A stretch of DNA of 64,000 bases from Palaemon carinicauda (Eukaryota; Arthropoda; Malacostraca; Decapoda; Palaemonidae). The stretch is taken from positions 11,926,184 to 11,990,183 of the forward strand of contig NC_090736.1 in NCBI RefSeq assembly GCF_036898095.1, read 5' to 3'. Within the stretch, counting starts at the first letter, position 1; every line of letters begins with the position of its first letter. The position numbers were made by a program, and so were the translations under genes. Shown here piece by piece: positions 41,241 through 52,687 of this stretch. A model generated the notes under the pieces. The model ran no database searches. It saw only the letters and a program-made list of their open reading frames with translations, and was not told the origin of the DNA.

Positions 41241-43040
41241 TAAGTGCAAAACAGAAAATCGTAGTGATAAAGTGATATTGCGCAAAGTGTTACAGTGTTG
41301 CGTCCGAGGGTTCGTCTGTTCGTGCCTGTCGTTCACCTAGTCCGGGACCTCTTGCAAGCTCCCAAGCCCAGGGGAGAAGTAATGTCGTACGACTTATGGG
41401 TTCGAGAGGCCTTGATCAGCGAACAGACGTTTCCCTCTATGGTATCGGGTGTATCTTACCAAGATCTCCCCTACCATAAGGCGAGAGAGACAATTTTCTC
41501 CTCGTCATCCGAAGGCTTTTCGCATAAGAAACCTGAAACAAGGTTTCGAGGCCCTTAAGCGAAAGTCAGTCCTTTCAGGACAGGTCCAGCGTCCTGGTTG
41601 CAGCCATTAGGACAGCTCTGACCCTATGCAGTCATCGGATAACTGCTCGCCGCCTAACAAAAGCGTAACACAGACGCCGAGAGTCTTTTTGTTGGCAAAA
41701 TGTTGCGGTCACAGACGTTACCCTCGTCTCTTACCGCAACCATTTCCGTTGATCCTAAATGGGTTGTACGGCAAGACATGCAGAATAAGCTTGCCTCCCT
41801 TATGGAAGACTATTCTGCCGATTAGTCCGTTGAGCCTAGCCGTTTATCTCATCGAGATCCTGGCTTTCAGCCAACCTAACGTTCCTTTGTGCGTCCTGTT
41901 GACGTTGGCGTAGCTAAGTCACGTCAGTCAGGTTGTTTAGAACCACACTCGATGCGGTCTCGTGTGGATTTGCAGCCACATTTGGACGTTAGGCCACTTG
42001 CTGATGCTCCTGTTGACGTTCAGGACGTTCGCTAACAATCGGAGTTGACTTGTTTTGACGCTGTGCGTCAACCTCCGCATTCTAGAGTTGTTTTGACTGC
42101 TCAGTCTAGGCGGTCAAAGCAGTCTCAAGTGGACGCTGTGCGTCCTCACGCACCTGTTGTTGTTGACAGTTCACAGACTGTCAAGCAGTTACATGACGTT
42201 GCGTCCTGGTCTCTCGCACCTGTTGTTGTTGACAGTTCACAGACTGTCAAGCAGTTACATGACGTTGCGTCCTGGTCCGCTACTAATGCACCAGTGCGTG
42301 TGGACTCTGCTTGTAAAGCATTGCCACCACGGTAGGTCTCTCCCTTGCTTGAGACTCGGCTATTATCGGACAAGGTTCCTTTAGATGAGGAAGTTGCTGT
42401 TCCCCCTCCTACTGGATATTCCCTTGAGGACTCTGTCAGACGGAGAGGAGCCTAAAGCTGCTTAGCCCTCTATGGACTTTAAATAAATCATGCTGATTTT
42501 TAAGGATCTTTGTCCGGATCTTTTTGTAACTGCTGCTCCTCGTTCGCCTAAACGTCAGAGGTTACACTAGGCCTAGCTACTTCGAAGCCGTTGTTTTATA
42601 AGCTAGTGCTCTCTCGCTCTCCTAGAGAGCTTTACGTTTGCTAGGCGACTGGTTTATCACCAGGAGGAGTTTGGGGGATACAGCCTTTGCTTTCCCTTCT
42701 TTTAAACTGGCTTATAGAGCGAGAGTCTGATATGACACGAGAGAAGTTCTCGGCTTGGGAGTTCCTGCCTCTGCCCAGATAGACTTCTCAAATCTCGTAG
42801 ACTCTCCCTGGCGCCTGGCCAGGAGACGCTCCAAGATTTTACAGGTCAACTTCACAGCTGTTTTCGAGCCTTTGAAGTTTTGCTGTACAATTATGTCATG
42901 CATAAACAAGGCTTTCAGGGATGGCTCCAATGATCTGACAGCCACGTTCTCTGCAGGGACAAGTCCCTCAGGGATGGCTCCATGATTTGGCAGCCATGTT
43001 CACTGCAGGAGTACGTAAGAGGCAAGTGCGCTCAATGTGT
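41240..43040 (+). pseudogene. DIRS ORF1 remnant (element C)
   Basis: Matches element A's ORF1 remnant with many extra frameshifts: SVRACRSPSPG-like near 41310, a basic KRKSV-like part near 41560, DV-rich segments 41940-42300, and the C-terminal region 42540-42900. Contains an exact 66-bp tandem duplication (42149-42280). Not translatable. Confidence 0.75.
42149..42280 (+). repeat. Exact 66-bp tandem duplication
   Basis: CGCACCTGTTGTTGTTGACA ... GTTGCGTCCTGGTC appears twice head to tail with no difference, indicating a recent slippage event inside the ORF1 remnant of DIRS C. The length keeps frame (22 codons). Confidence 0.9.
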
Positions 43041-43059
43041 TCATTGTTAAGACAAACTT

Positions 43060-44643
43060 CACGATGAAGTCTACCAGGCTGTCTTGACAGCATTTATGGA
43101 AGGCGACTGGATGGTCTCTCTCGACCTTCAGGAGGCATACTTCCACATTCCTATACACCCGGATTCCCAACCGTTTCTGAGGTTTGTTTACAGGAATGTG
43201 GGGTACCAGTTTCGAGCTATCGGAGATCAGAGCCTCCCTGTACTTGGACGACTGGCTTCTCAGAGCCTCTTCCAGTCATCGCTGTCTGAAGGATCTCAAT
43301 TGGACTCTAGATCTGGCCAAGGAATTGGGACTCCTAGTCAATTTGGAAAAGTCACAGCTGGTCCCATCCCAAACTATTCTGTATTTAGGGATGGAGATTC
43401 ACAGTCAAGTTTTTCGGGCTTTTCCGTCGGCCCCCAGAATAGATCAAGCCCTGCTCTCCATCCAGAAGATGCTGAAGAAAGAACGCTGCTCAGTCAGGCT
43501 GTGGATGAGTCTGGTAGGGACGCTGTCATCCCTGGAGCAATTTGTCTCGCTAGGAAGGCTACACCTCCGTCCTCTTCAATTCCATCTGGCTTTTCACTGG
43601 AAAAAGGACAAGACGCTAGAGGCGGTCTCGATCCCGATTTCCGAAAAGATAAAGTCTTGTCTGACTTGGTGGAAGGACAATATCAGCCTACGAGAGGGTC
43701 TTCCCCTGGCAGTTCAGATACCCAACCACGTTCTCTTCTCGGACGCATCGGACTTGGGCTGGGGCGCGACGCTGGACGGTCGGGAATGCTCAGGTCTGTG
43801 GAACTCGAGTCAGAGGAGCATGCATATCAACAGCAAGGAGCTTTTGGTGGTTCATCTGGCCTTGATAAGCTTCGAGAATCTCCTTCGAGGCAAGGTGGTG
43901 GAGGTAAACTCGGACAACACCACGGCCTTGGCGTACATTTACAAACAGGGAGGTACCCACTCACTGACTTTGTACGAGGTCGCAAGGGACCTGCTCATCT
44001 GGTCAAAAGATCGAGGCATCTCCCTAGTTACGAGGTTCATCCAGGGCGACTTGAACGTCCTAGCAGATTGTCTCAGTCGGAAAGGTCAAGTAATTCCAAT
44101 CGAATGGACCCTCCACAAGGATGTGTGCAAGAGACTTTGGGCGACTTGGGGTCAACCCACCATAGATCTCTTTGCAACCTCGCTGACCAAGAGGCTTCCA
44201 ATCTATTGCTCTCCAATCCCGGACCCAGCAGCAATACATATAGATGCCTTCCTCCTAGATTGGTCACATCTGGATCTTTACGCATTCCCACCATTCAAGA
44301 TTGTCAACAAGGTACTGCAGAAGTTCGCCTCTCACGAAGGGACAAGGTTGACGTTAGTTGCTCCCCTCTGGCCCGCGAGAGAATGGTTCACCGAGGTACT
44401 TCGATGGTTAGTAGACGTTCCCAGAAGTCTTCCTCTAAGAGTAGACCTTCTACGTCAGCCACACGTAAAGAAGGTACACCAAAGCCTCCACGCTCTTCGT
44501 CTGACTGCCTTCAGACTATCGAAAGACTCTCGAGAGCTCTAGAGCAAGGAGAGCTTCTACCATTAGAGTCTACCAATCGAAGTGGGAAGTCTTCCGAGAC
44601 TGGTGCAAGTCAGTTTCTGTATCCTCGACCAGTACCTCTGTAG
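43060..44643 (+). pseudogene. DIRS RT-RNase H-methyltransferase-like protein, broken (element C)
   Basis: Begins at the same fused ORF1/RT junction as A. WMVSLDLQEAYFHIPIH is present, then about 80 bases (encoding the CFGLSPAPLVFTRLMRN region) are deleted near 43217 and the frame changes. YLDDW follows in the second frame (about 43240), so the catalytic box survives but part of the palm does not. Downstream, open to 44542: LFSDASDLGWGATLD, NSKELLVVHLAL, EVNSDNTTALAYI, LADCLSR, DLFATSLTKRLPIYCSPIPD and AFPPFKIVNKVLQK. Confidence 0.85.
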
Positions 44644-45524
44644 CCCAAATAGCTGATTTTCTCTTATACCTGAGAAAAGGACGATCCCTTTCAGCTCCCA
44701 CTATCAAGGGCTACAGAAGCATGTTGGCATCGGTCTTCCGGCATAGAGGCTTAGATCTGCAAGACCTCCTTAAGTCTTTCGAGACCACTAAGGAGCGTCG
44801 TTTGGCTACTCCTGGGTGGAATTTAGACGTGGTCCTAAGATTCCTCATGTCAGACAGGTTTGAGCCTTTACAGTCAGCCTCCCTGAAAGATCTCACTCTT
44901 AAGACACTTTTCCTGGTATGCTTAGCCTCAGCTAAAAGAGTCAGTGAGATTCATGCCTTCAGCAAGAACATCGGATTTTCGTCAGAAAAAGCCACTTGTT
45001 CTCTGCAACTTGGTTTTCTAGCCAAAAATGAGCTACCTTCTCGTCCTTGGCCTAAATCTTTCGATATTCCCAGCTTATCGGAGATCGTAGGCAATGAACT
45101 AGAAAGAGTCTTATGCCCTGTTAGAGCTCTTAAGTTCTACTTAGCTCGTAATAAACCTTTACGAGGCCAATCTGAAGCGTTATGGTGTTCGGTTAAGAAA
45201 CCATCCTTGCCTATGTCAAAGAATGCTTTGTCATGTTTTATCAGATTGTTAATACGAGAAGCTCATTCACACTTGAGTGAGGAAGACCGATCTTTGCTTA
45301 AGGTTAAGACGCACGAGGTTAGAGCTGTAGCAACTTCCGTGGCCTTTAAGAAAAATAGATCTCTGCAAAGTATCATGGACGCAACCTATTGGAGAAGCAA
45401 GTCAGTGTTCGCGTCATGTTACTTAAAAGATGTCCAGTCTCTTTACGAGAACTGCTACACACTGGGACCATTCGTAGCAGCGAGTGCAGTAGTGGGTGAG
45501 GGCTCAACCACTACAATTCCCTAA
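44400..45524 (+). pseudogene. DIRS tyrosine recombinase, N-terminally damaged (element C)
   Basis: The start region (MVSRRSQKSSSKS) reads to about 44530, where some 37 bases are deleted relative to A (RGFSKEAASAIARAR lost) and the frame shifts. From an ATG at 44721 the frame is open for 267 codons with the Arg (LASAKRVSEIHAF), HEVRAVATS and Tyr (FASCYLKD) boxes, minus a short SNNKD deletion near 44757. The catalytic domain could be translated alone, but the DNA-binding N-terminus is broken. Confidence 0.85.
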
Positions 45525-45921
45525 TTCCATACCCTTTTAATCTGTCTCTTGAAATTTTTTAATGTTTTTATGGGTTGTCCGGAAGGCTAAGAAGCCTTTC
45601 GCATCCTGGTTGATTTGGCGGGTGGTCAAAGTCATTTCTTGAGAGCGCCCAGATTAGGGGTTTGATGAGGTCCTGTTGTATGGGTTGCAGCCCTTGATAC
45701 TTCAGCTCCTGGGGGTCTGTCAGCATCCTAAGAGGATCGCGGGGCTCCGTAAGGAAGACGTACTTACAAGGCAGAGTAATCGTCTAAGTCGACTTCCTTA
45801 CCAGGTACCTATTTATTTTGGTTTTGTTATATTGATAACTGTCAAAATGAAATAAAAAACTCTTAGCTTATACGATGTAAACATATTTAACTGGTCTCTA
45901 TCCACCACCCTGGGTGTGAAT

Positions 45922-46015
45922 CAGCTATTATATATTCACCGGCTAAGTTAAATATTTAAAAATGATATTTTAATTATAAAATAAATTTTTGAATATACTT
46001 ACCCGGTGAATATAT
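45922..46015 (+). repeat. ICR of DIRS C
   Basis: Same composition as the ICR of A: reverse complement of the left outer end joined at TTTAAAAATGATATTTT to that of the right outer end. Confidence 0.9.
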
Positions 46016-46071
46016 AAATTAAACGACCCTCCCTTCCTCCCCAATAGAGACGCAGTGGGATGAGAAGAAAT

Positions 46072-46218
46072 TGAGTCTTTGTTTACATCGAGAGAGTGGT
46101 ATCTGGCCGACAGTTGGCGCTGGTGGGCACACCCGCAACCTGTATAGCGATCGCTGGCGAGTTTTTACTGTTTTTTGTCTGTCGAGCAACAGAGTTGCAG
46201 CTATTATATATTCACCGG
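46072..46218 (+). repeat. Right ITR of DIRS C
   Basis: Inverted partner of 39904-40058, carrying GAGCAACAGAGTTGCAGC. The right outer end continues to about 46263. Confidence 0.9.
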
Positions 46219-46671
46219 GTAAGTATATTCAAAAATTTATTTTATAATTAAAATATCATTTTTCAGTAATAGACAATATGTTTTCATTACAAAAGACCTA
46301 TTTGAAACAGGTATAGATATTTTTGTAGCCAACAATGCAATAATCTAAATTTCCAAAATTCCAAACCAGAGGTCGTGAGTTGCGGTTTTTAAGTTCCATA
46401 TGACATGTTATAGCCAGTAATTTTCTGTTTTGTTTATTTAAGTATATATTTTTATGTGTAAGATTATATTTTGAAATACCTTAAAAGATTTATACAGCTT
46501 TATGATAAATAAAAAAAAAAACTTGTTCCTAGTAATTTTTTTGCTAACAGGAGTTATGTAAAATGTTTCTTTAAAAGTTCTTGGGGGTTTGAGTAATACA
46601 TATGTTCTTGGAGGGGTTGGATTGAAGTGTTTAATTTTGAAATTCTATTCAGCCTACGTTTTACTTTGCAG

Positions 46672-46762
46672 GACCGAGTTGGAGTCCATACGTAGGGACA
46701 TGATGGACGCAATATCACCTATTCAGATACCCAAAGAGGTTTCCCCAGAAATCATTGCAAAG
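46672..46762 (+). CDS. Candidate internal exon of a host gene
   Basis: A 91-nt open stretch bounded by a textbook acceptor (pyrimidine-rich, TTTTACTTTGCAG, ending at 46671) and a donor (AAG then GTAAGAAT at 46763). One base completes a split codon, followed by 30 codons ending at a codon boundary (phase 2 in, phase 0 out). The peptide reads TELESIRRDMMDAIS..., then ...EVSPEIIAK; charged and helix-prone, with no transposon motif. I do not recognise the protein. The surrounding 46264-47260 is AT-rich with no other coding signal, as in an intron. It is the only non-transposon coding candidate in the window. Confidence 0.5.
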
Positions 46763-47264
46763 GTAAGAATCAGTTTTATTCCTAATTTAAGGATAAGGCT
46801 TGTGAACTATAGTGGTTTTAGCACTCAAAGAATAATACAGATCTTAATATTTCTCATGTTAATATGTGAAGGAAAAATTTAATTGCTTAAAACACTATGT
46901 AAACCTCTGTGGGTGTCATAACTTGGTGGCTGAGCAGAGATTGCATTAATGAGGTCAGTGGTTTTATCCTATCCTGCCTCCACCAGTCAACTGTGCTGTG
47001 AATTAATACCAACATTTGCTGGGAGTCTGGTATGAATGTCATTTTAGAAAACTTATCCTCAGCACTTAGTGCTATGGTATGGTTACTGTGATAGAATACG
47101 GATATATCTGAGTTTTATTTGTAATTCTAGTAGCTCATTGTAGGATAAAATTTCTACTGTTATTGTGGCTCCCTTGAGCATCATGTACTGTATAAGTAAT
47201 GTATTTTTATATGGCTCTTCTCCTCACACCCTCCACCTAACTTTCACAATACCACAGATTTATT

Positions 47265-49690
47265 CCTATGCAGATACAAACTTCCGAGTCATTTATATGG
47301 GGGTTACTTCTGGTTTCGTTTTCTAGAGCCCGGCAATCGAAATTAATCGGTAGACTACGTTATGTTGCGTTACTAGGCAACTACTTCACATGACGCGATC
47401 CACTTGTATCAAGCGTTTACTCGCAATGGTTCTGGTTTTGAAGGTGGTCGGACGTGCCTTCCTTCACTTCTGCAATCAGACAACCGCATCGCCTAATCTC
47501 ACCCTTATAGTGCTTGTGCATCTTTGACATACTTTTTCACTTGCATTACTGTACTGTATTCATTATTCGTGAGTTAAGAGTATGTGCTTTTTGACATATC
47601 AAATTCAATGCTTTCTTGGCCTGGGCCATAGTGGCTGCTCCTATGTTACCTTTATTAGCCAGTAGAAGTAGATCCTCTCCTGGTATGTCCGTCGTGTCAA
47701 GGTAAAAGATGTTAGGTAGAATCTCCATGTTAGTGTTGTAAGGAGTGGTCATCCTCCCATTGGAATAGCTATCATTCTTGCCGTAAGAAACTAGCCAAGA
47801 GAGATCACTCCTCTCTTTTGGCTTCTGTGAACTTTGCTTTCTGTGAGCAGTTGGAGGAAGCGTAAGTTGCGTTCGGCGATGAACGTTATCCTCCCACTTA
47901 GTTCGTGTCAGGAACCCTCTGTGGTTTCTGTCATGGAGGACAATGGCCGTAATTTGATCAACATTTAATCACCTAATGTTAATAGTGTGCAGTATAAGAT
48001 TGATCCTGTTCTGTCACGGATCACCTGGCTGCTCCACTGTGCTCCATGAGATGGATCCGTTAGATGCTTCCACATTTGATTATTCTGTCTAGGTCTCCTT
48101 CACCCTCTTATAAGTACTGTACGCTGAATGGAGACTTGTATTTATCAGATTATGCAGATAAGATGTTCACCCCCATCAGAATTGTCTATAGTACAGTGAA
48201 AGCATCTCCTTGTTTCCGAAGGACCATATAGTTGAGCCTGTCATTTCCCCCTGTACCGAGGCAGCCTATTTGGAAGATCCTGATGACCAGTCTCCAACTA
48301 ACTCGTATTAACGAGAGAGGCTTGCCTCGTACACCTAGGAGTCCTTGGCGGAAAACTCTTCTAAAGAGTGCCCCAAATGAATCAGAGAGATTTGTTATCT
48401 CTACTATAAGGGTGGTCGAACCGCTTTGCCTGTCCCCCAACAGGAGTTGACAATGCCTTCATGCTCTAAGCAGGTCTCTCCTTCCAAGCTTACTAAAGCT
48501 GGAAAGTCTAGTGTAATAATTCCTGCCATACCAAGAAATTCTTCAAGGAATACACTTAAACCAAATATTCAGATTAATAAATCTGAATGGACTGATGTAT
48601 CTAAACAAAATGACATCACAATACGAGCCTCCTTCTCTGTGCGCGAAATTACTCTCCTGCAGTCTGGGCAGGCCGAAAGGTCCAAGCAAGTTGTTACCCC
48701 AAAGCGTCATGATGTCACTGAACACGCCACCATCTTGACATGTGATGGAGTATACCTCTGCATCATAATGATGCTAAGAAGAATGTGAGAATGTGACTAT
48801 ACACCCACCTGGTGTTGAAGGTCATAGTAGATCCTCTCCACGTCACGTCCAGAGTTACCCCGGAGTTTTATAAACTCTTGGGTAGGAACCAACGGGATAA
48901 AACCTAACCCTATGCTAATGAGAGTCCTGTGTCTTACGCTTGAAACAAACCCACTAATCTTCTAGTTAGAACCTGTTCTTACACTCGGTGTGACGATCAT
49001 GATAATTATGATAAATGTTCTACGGAATGTTGATCTCTTTCAGACAATTCTATACAAGTACAGAAAGCAGATAAGGAGTGTAGAAAGATTTCCCCCCTTC
49101 CCGAGGATCACTCCTCCTTCTGACATACAGGAACGGATCGGTAGACGACGTAGACGTGGTACGCGCCATAGGCCTCCAAGATGGCAGAGTGCCGAGAACT
49201 CTCTCACCTCGTAAATTGATTTCTGAGAGACTTCAACTCCCTTGCTTCCTGTTCAGGATATAGACGTGAACGTTCTTGCGATTGGGGTGAATTGGATTCC
49301 TCCCACTCCATCTTTCCCTCCTCTTCTCATTATTATTCAAGGAAAAGGAAGGACATAAGAGGAAAGGTTAAGAGCTCCGTTAAAACGGAACAATCGCATC
49401 GGGATATCATTACTATTGATGACTCCTGGAAGAACCTCATGGCACGCGTGAGCTGTGAGTAAAAGCTCTGCTAATGTGACACCCCCCCCCCCCCCTTGAG
49501 GCTCTGGTATCTAGCTTGGAAGCTTCATACTTCATTAAGATTGAGCCTCATCTGCATTTAAGAAGTTTGGATGAGCTTCCCCTGGGGCAGACTGCTAACA
49601 GACTGTGTGCTATCGATGCCATCTTCCCACAGTCTCAGAGCCCCAGACTTAGGCCTGTCATCTTTGAAAGGGTAACAGATCAGATTTGAC
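47265..49690 (+). mobile_element. Decayed 5' part of a DIRS element (G, family-2-like)
   Basis: GCAGATACAAACTTCCGAGT then CATTTATATGGGGGTTACTT has the layout of a family-2 left end. At 47695-47870 an ORF1 Cys cluster can be read with two stops: CQGKRC, then C and CCKEW, followed by SSSHWNSYHSCRKKLAKRD, matching CRGQRC...CREWSTSQWERFSRCRKK of element D. The rest to 49690 is ORF1-like but too decayed to read, including the open frame 48426-48788. No RT, YR or ICR follows; LINE sequence begins near 49690. Confidence 0.6.
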
Positions 49691-49843
49691 CTGGAATAAC
49701 TATACTCAGCTTAGAGCTTTTGGTCAGAGAGTTTATACTTCAACTGAAAAGGAATACAATCTAACCATAAAAGGAACCCTTTCTGGTACAACCCAGGAAC
49801 ATAAGTGGTGGACTACCCTTAAATCTGCATTATTGGTGTAGAT

Positions 49844-52679
49844 CAGTGTTTCTTAAACTTTTTTGTGCAGCGGACCCCTTCTATTAAAATTACTCATGTA
49901 GCGGACCCTTTATTATTATAATTTTCCTCTTGAGTTTGAAAGTGTTTGCAGGTCATAATATACTGAAATTACAACTGAATTATTTATTAATGGCTTATCT
50001 TCAACATAAATGTTTATATTTTGCTTAACATAATTTCCACAACATTGATAATTTTGCATACAAATTTTCATGAACTTAACAGCAACGCTTCCTCCTCATA
50101 TCTCACAACCATACTTAATGCGATGAATGATACTGTTTTTGCTGCCTCACTACTGTTGGAATATCTGGCTCCAGTCTGCTGAGTTTCAGTCGCATGTCGG
50201 GTTCGACATTGATTCGGTTGCGCTTCTTCGTTTTAAGATCAACTAGTGTAGAAAATCCAATTTCACAGTTGTACGTTGTTGGGAACGGCATCAAGTGTTT
50301 CAAAGCAATTTCTGCAAGTCCAGGGTACTCTGGCTGGACTTGAGCCCAAAAATTGGCCAAACTTCTTCCCCTGAATAGGGTCTTCAGTGTCCCACTTGTT
50401 GCAATCTCGACAAGATTATCAGCCTCTTTTGATGACAGGTTGACACTGACCTTTTCTATATCTACTTTATCTGTAACAAATGGATTTCTAATCCACTCAA
50501 AGCTTGGGTCTGGTTCTTCAAAATATTTTCCTAACTCTGAGTGAAGGCCTTGCAGATGGACTTTGAAAGCTTTTGTTGTGTCACCATCTAGCTCTTCCTT
50601 GGAAGTAAGCAGGAAATCTGCTAATGAAGGAATAGACTCAAAATCTTTGCGGTCAATGCGGCCGCACCACAAGTCCAGATTCATTCGTGTTGCCTGTATT
50701 TTGTCCTGCACTTTATAGATGGTAGTATCTTTTCCTTGCAAAGACAGATTCAATCTGTTTAGTGTACTGAAAATATCAGACAGGTATGCCAGTTTTGTGA
50801 GCCACTGGGTGTCATGCATTCGATTATAGAGGTCATGATGTTCATACAAGAAAATTTGCACTTCCTCACGAAGTTCAAAGAGACGGGAAAGAACTTTTCC
50901 CCGTGTAAAGGAGTTTTGTGTGTTCGCTTCCTATCTCTTCACACAGAACTGTAAATATGCGGGTGTTCAGTGCTTTCCCTATGATGAAATTGACAATTTT
51001 TACTGCCTCTTCCAGAACTGTTTTAAGACAGGTAGGCATATGTTTCACAGCAAGTTGTTCACGGTGAATGCAACAATGTGTTGCCTTCACCTGTGGTACA
51101 ATGCTTTGTACCCGACTCACTAGGCCCCTTAGTTTACCAGTCATCGCAGTTGCACCATCTGTGCTGATTCCAACACATCGCGACCAGGAGAGTTCATTTT
51201 GGACAATAAAATTGTTAGCTACATTAAAGATAGCCTCTCCTGTTGTGTTTGTAGGAAGAGGACGACAGAAAAGAAATTCATCATGTACTTCCCCACAGTA
51301 AATGTACCTAATAAAGCACAAAAGATTTGCCTCGTTCCCTATATCTGTGGACTCGTCCAGCTGTAGTGAAAAATACAGACTCCGCTGTAATTGTGACACC
51401 AGCTGAACTTTCACATTTTCAGCCATTGACGTTATCCTTTTCTTGACAGTGTCGTTGGACAAAGGTATCTTGTTTATTTCTTTACTAGCCTTTTCTCCAA
51501 GCATGATCTCTGTCATTATCTTGGCTGCTGGTTTGACCAAAGTCTCGCCTATGAAATGCGCCTTTCCTGTTTTTGCAATTAATAACGACACTTTGTATGA
51601 AGATTCAGTGGCCTTTGCATTTTCTCCAGGTATAAAAAAAGATGAAGCTTCCTTTTTTCTGTGAATATCAAGTTCATTACATTTTCTTTGAAAAAATTCT
51701 ATGGGTTTTCCCACATATTCCTTGTCTGGACTCAAAATGTCTTCTGATCTTTGAGGGTTTCATAGCCTCATTAGCTAATGTTTCATAGCACAAAACACAC
51801 TGTGGGATAGGATCCTCACTGTTGCCTTGCCAAAAAAATCCAAGTTTCAAGTAATCACTGCAGTATTTACGCTTCTTTTTGGCTGTTTCTTGGTGTGTTT
51901 GCTTGTGCCCTACAGTGGTAACCGAGGCATCTGTACTGCTTTGGTTTGTGTCAGCGGTGTTCCCTTTGTCCATGGCATCTGCGCCTGCCTCCAGTAGCTT
52001 GAGCTGAGTTGCACTGTTAGCATCGTTTCTTTCTTCTTTAAGGCCAGTGCTGTCTTGGTTGTTCTGGAATTCAGTTTTTTTCTTGAGCCACAGATCCATT
52101 ATCCTGATGCTAAAAAGTAAGCTAGGCTGTCTTCTGATGTTTATCCTGCCATTAAATTGGCGAGGTCACGAGGTCTAGTATTCGAAATTCTAATCTCAAA
52201 AAGGTAGGTAATAACGTTTAACAAATGGCATATAAAAAATCAGTATGTTGTCATAAGCATCCAGATGATTTTCTTACCTACAAAGAGTAGCACAAGCAAC
52301 TGCCGTGTGTTCCTCACACCAGCCTTAACGTCAACTGATATGTGGCGGGCGGCCGCACCATCGGCCATCAGTCAGTACAATGTTGCCAAATCATAAACAC
52401 CACTGCCTTCTATAAAGTTGTTTTTTTGTGCGTGTCCTTTTCGGAATTTCGTTGAGGATTTCACCCCAAGGGAGGAAGGCGGTATTACTTAAATTACTTC
52501 CATCCCAATGTGACTTAGCCACTGTAAAAAGCCATCAGGATTTGGTGCTACAAAAATAGGAATTTAGGACGTTTTGGCCGAAAATTTGACTGAAATCTAT
52601 GTAAAAAATTATCCTGCGGACCCCTTGGAATATTCCACGGACCCCTGGGGGTCCGCGGACCACACTTTAAGAAACACTG
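49844..52679 (-). mobile_element. hAT DNA transposon with 8-bp target duplication
   Basis: Ends CAGTGTTTCTTAAAC (49844) and TTTAAGAAACACTG (to 52679) form short TIRs. Both are flanked by GTGTAGAT (49836-49843 and 52680-52687), a perfect 8-bp target duplication typical of hAT. The GCGGACCCC motif recurs near both ends. It carries a transposase on the - strand and interrupts the jockey-type LINE. Confidence 0.92.
50115..52099 (-). pseudogene. hAT transposase (BED-finger type) with two frameshifts
   Basis: Cuts and pastes hAT elements. The ATG is at 52097-52099. N-terminal part (52099-51677): a BED-like finger, PQCVLCYETLANEAMKPSKI followed by RRHFES. A frameshift near 51730 leads to the central part (51735-50875), with FSLQLDESTDIGNEANLL (first catalytic Asp) and CVGISTDGATAMTGKLRG (second). 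A second frameshift near 50870 leads to the C-terminal part (50861-50115) with PFPTTYNCEIGFSTLVDLKT, the hAT dimerisation region. It resembles the domesticated ZBED5/SCAND3/FAM200-like group in layout. Only two small indels separate it from an open gene, so it is fairly young. Confidence 0.88.
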
Positions 52680-52687
52680 GTGTAGAT

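Larger units (their letters stand above)
39885..46263 (+). mobile_element. DIRS element C (family 1, same subfamily as A)
   Basis: A 6.4-kb copy with 150-bp ITRs and an ICR. It shares with A the replacement of the ORF1 start by a foreign block, the ORF1/RT junction deletion and the tandem duplication at that junction. In addition it has its own deletions in RT and YR. All three genes are broken, although the YR catalytic half remains open. Confidence 0.9.

Noticed and set aside
42149..42280. Assembly artefact as sole explanation of the exact 66-bp duplication
   Set aside because: Possible, but similar in-frame slippage is common in this ORF1 region across copies, so it is kept as a real repeat pending read evidence.
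47546..47752. A 68-codon open frame on the - strand (start MTTPYNTNMEIL) as a host gene
   Set aside because: It lies opposite the DIRS G ORF1 fossil, whose Cys motif reads on the + strand; no splice or promoter evidence supports the - strand.
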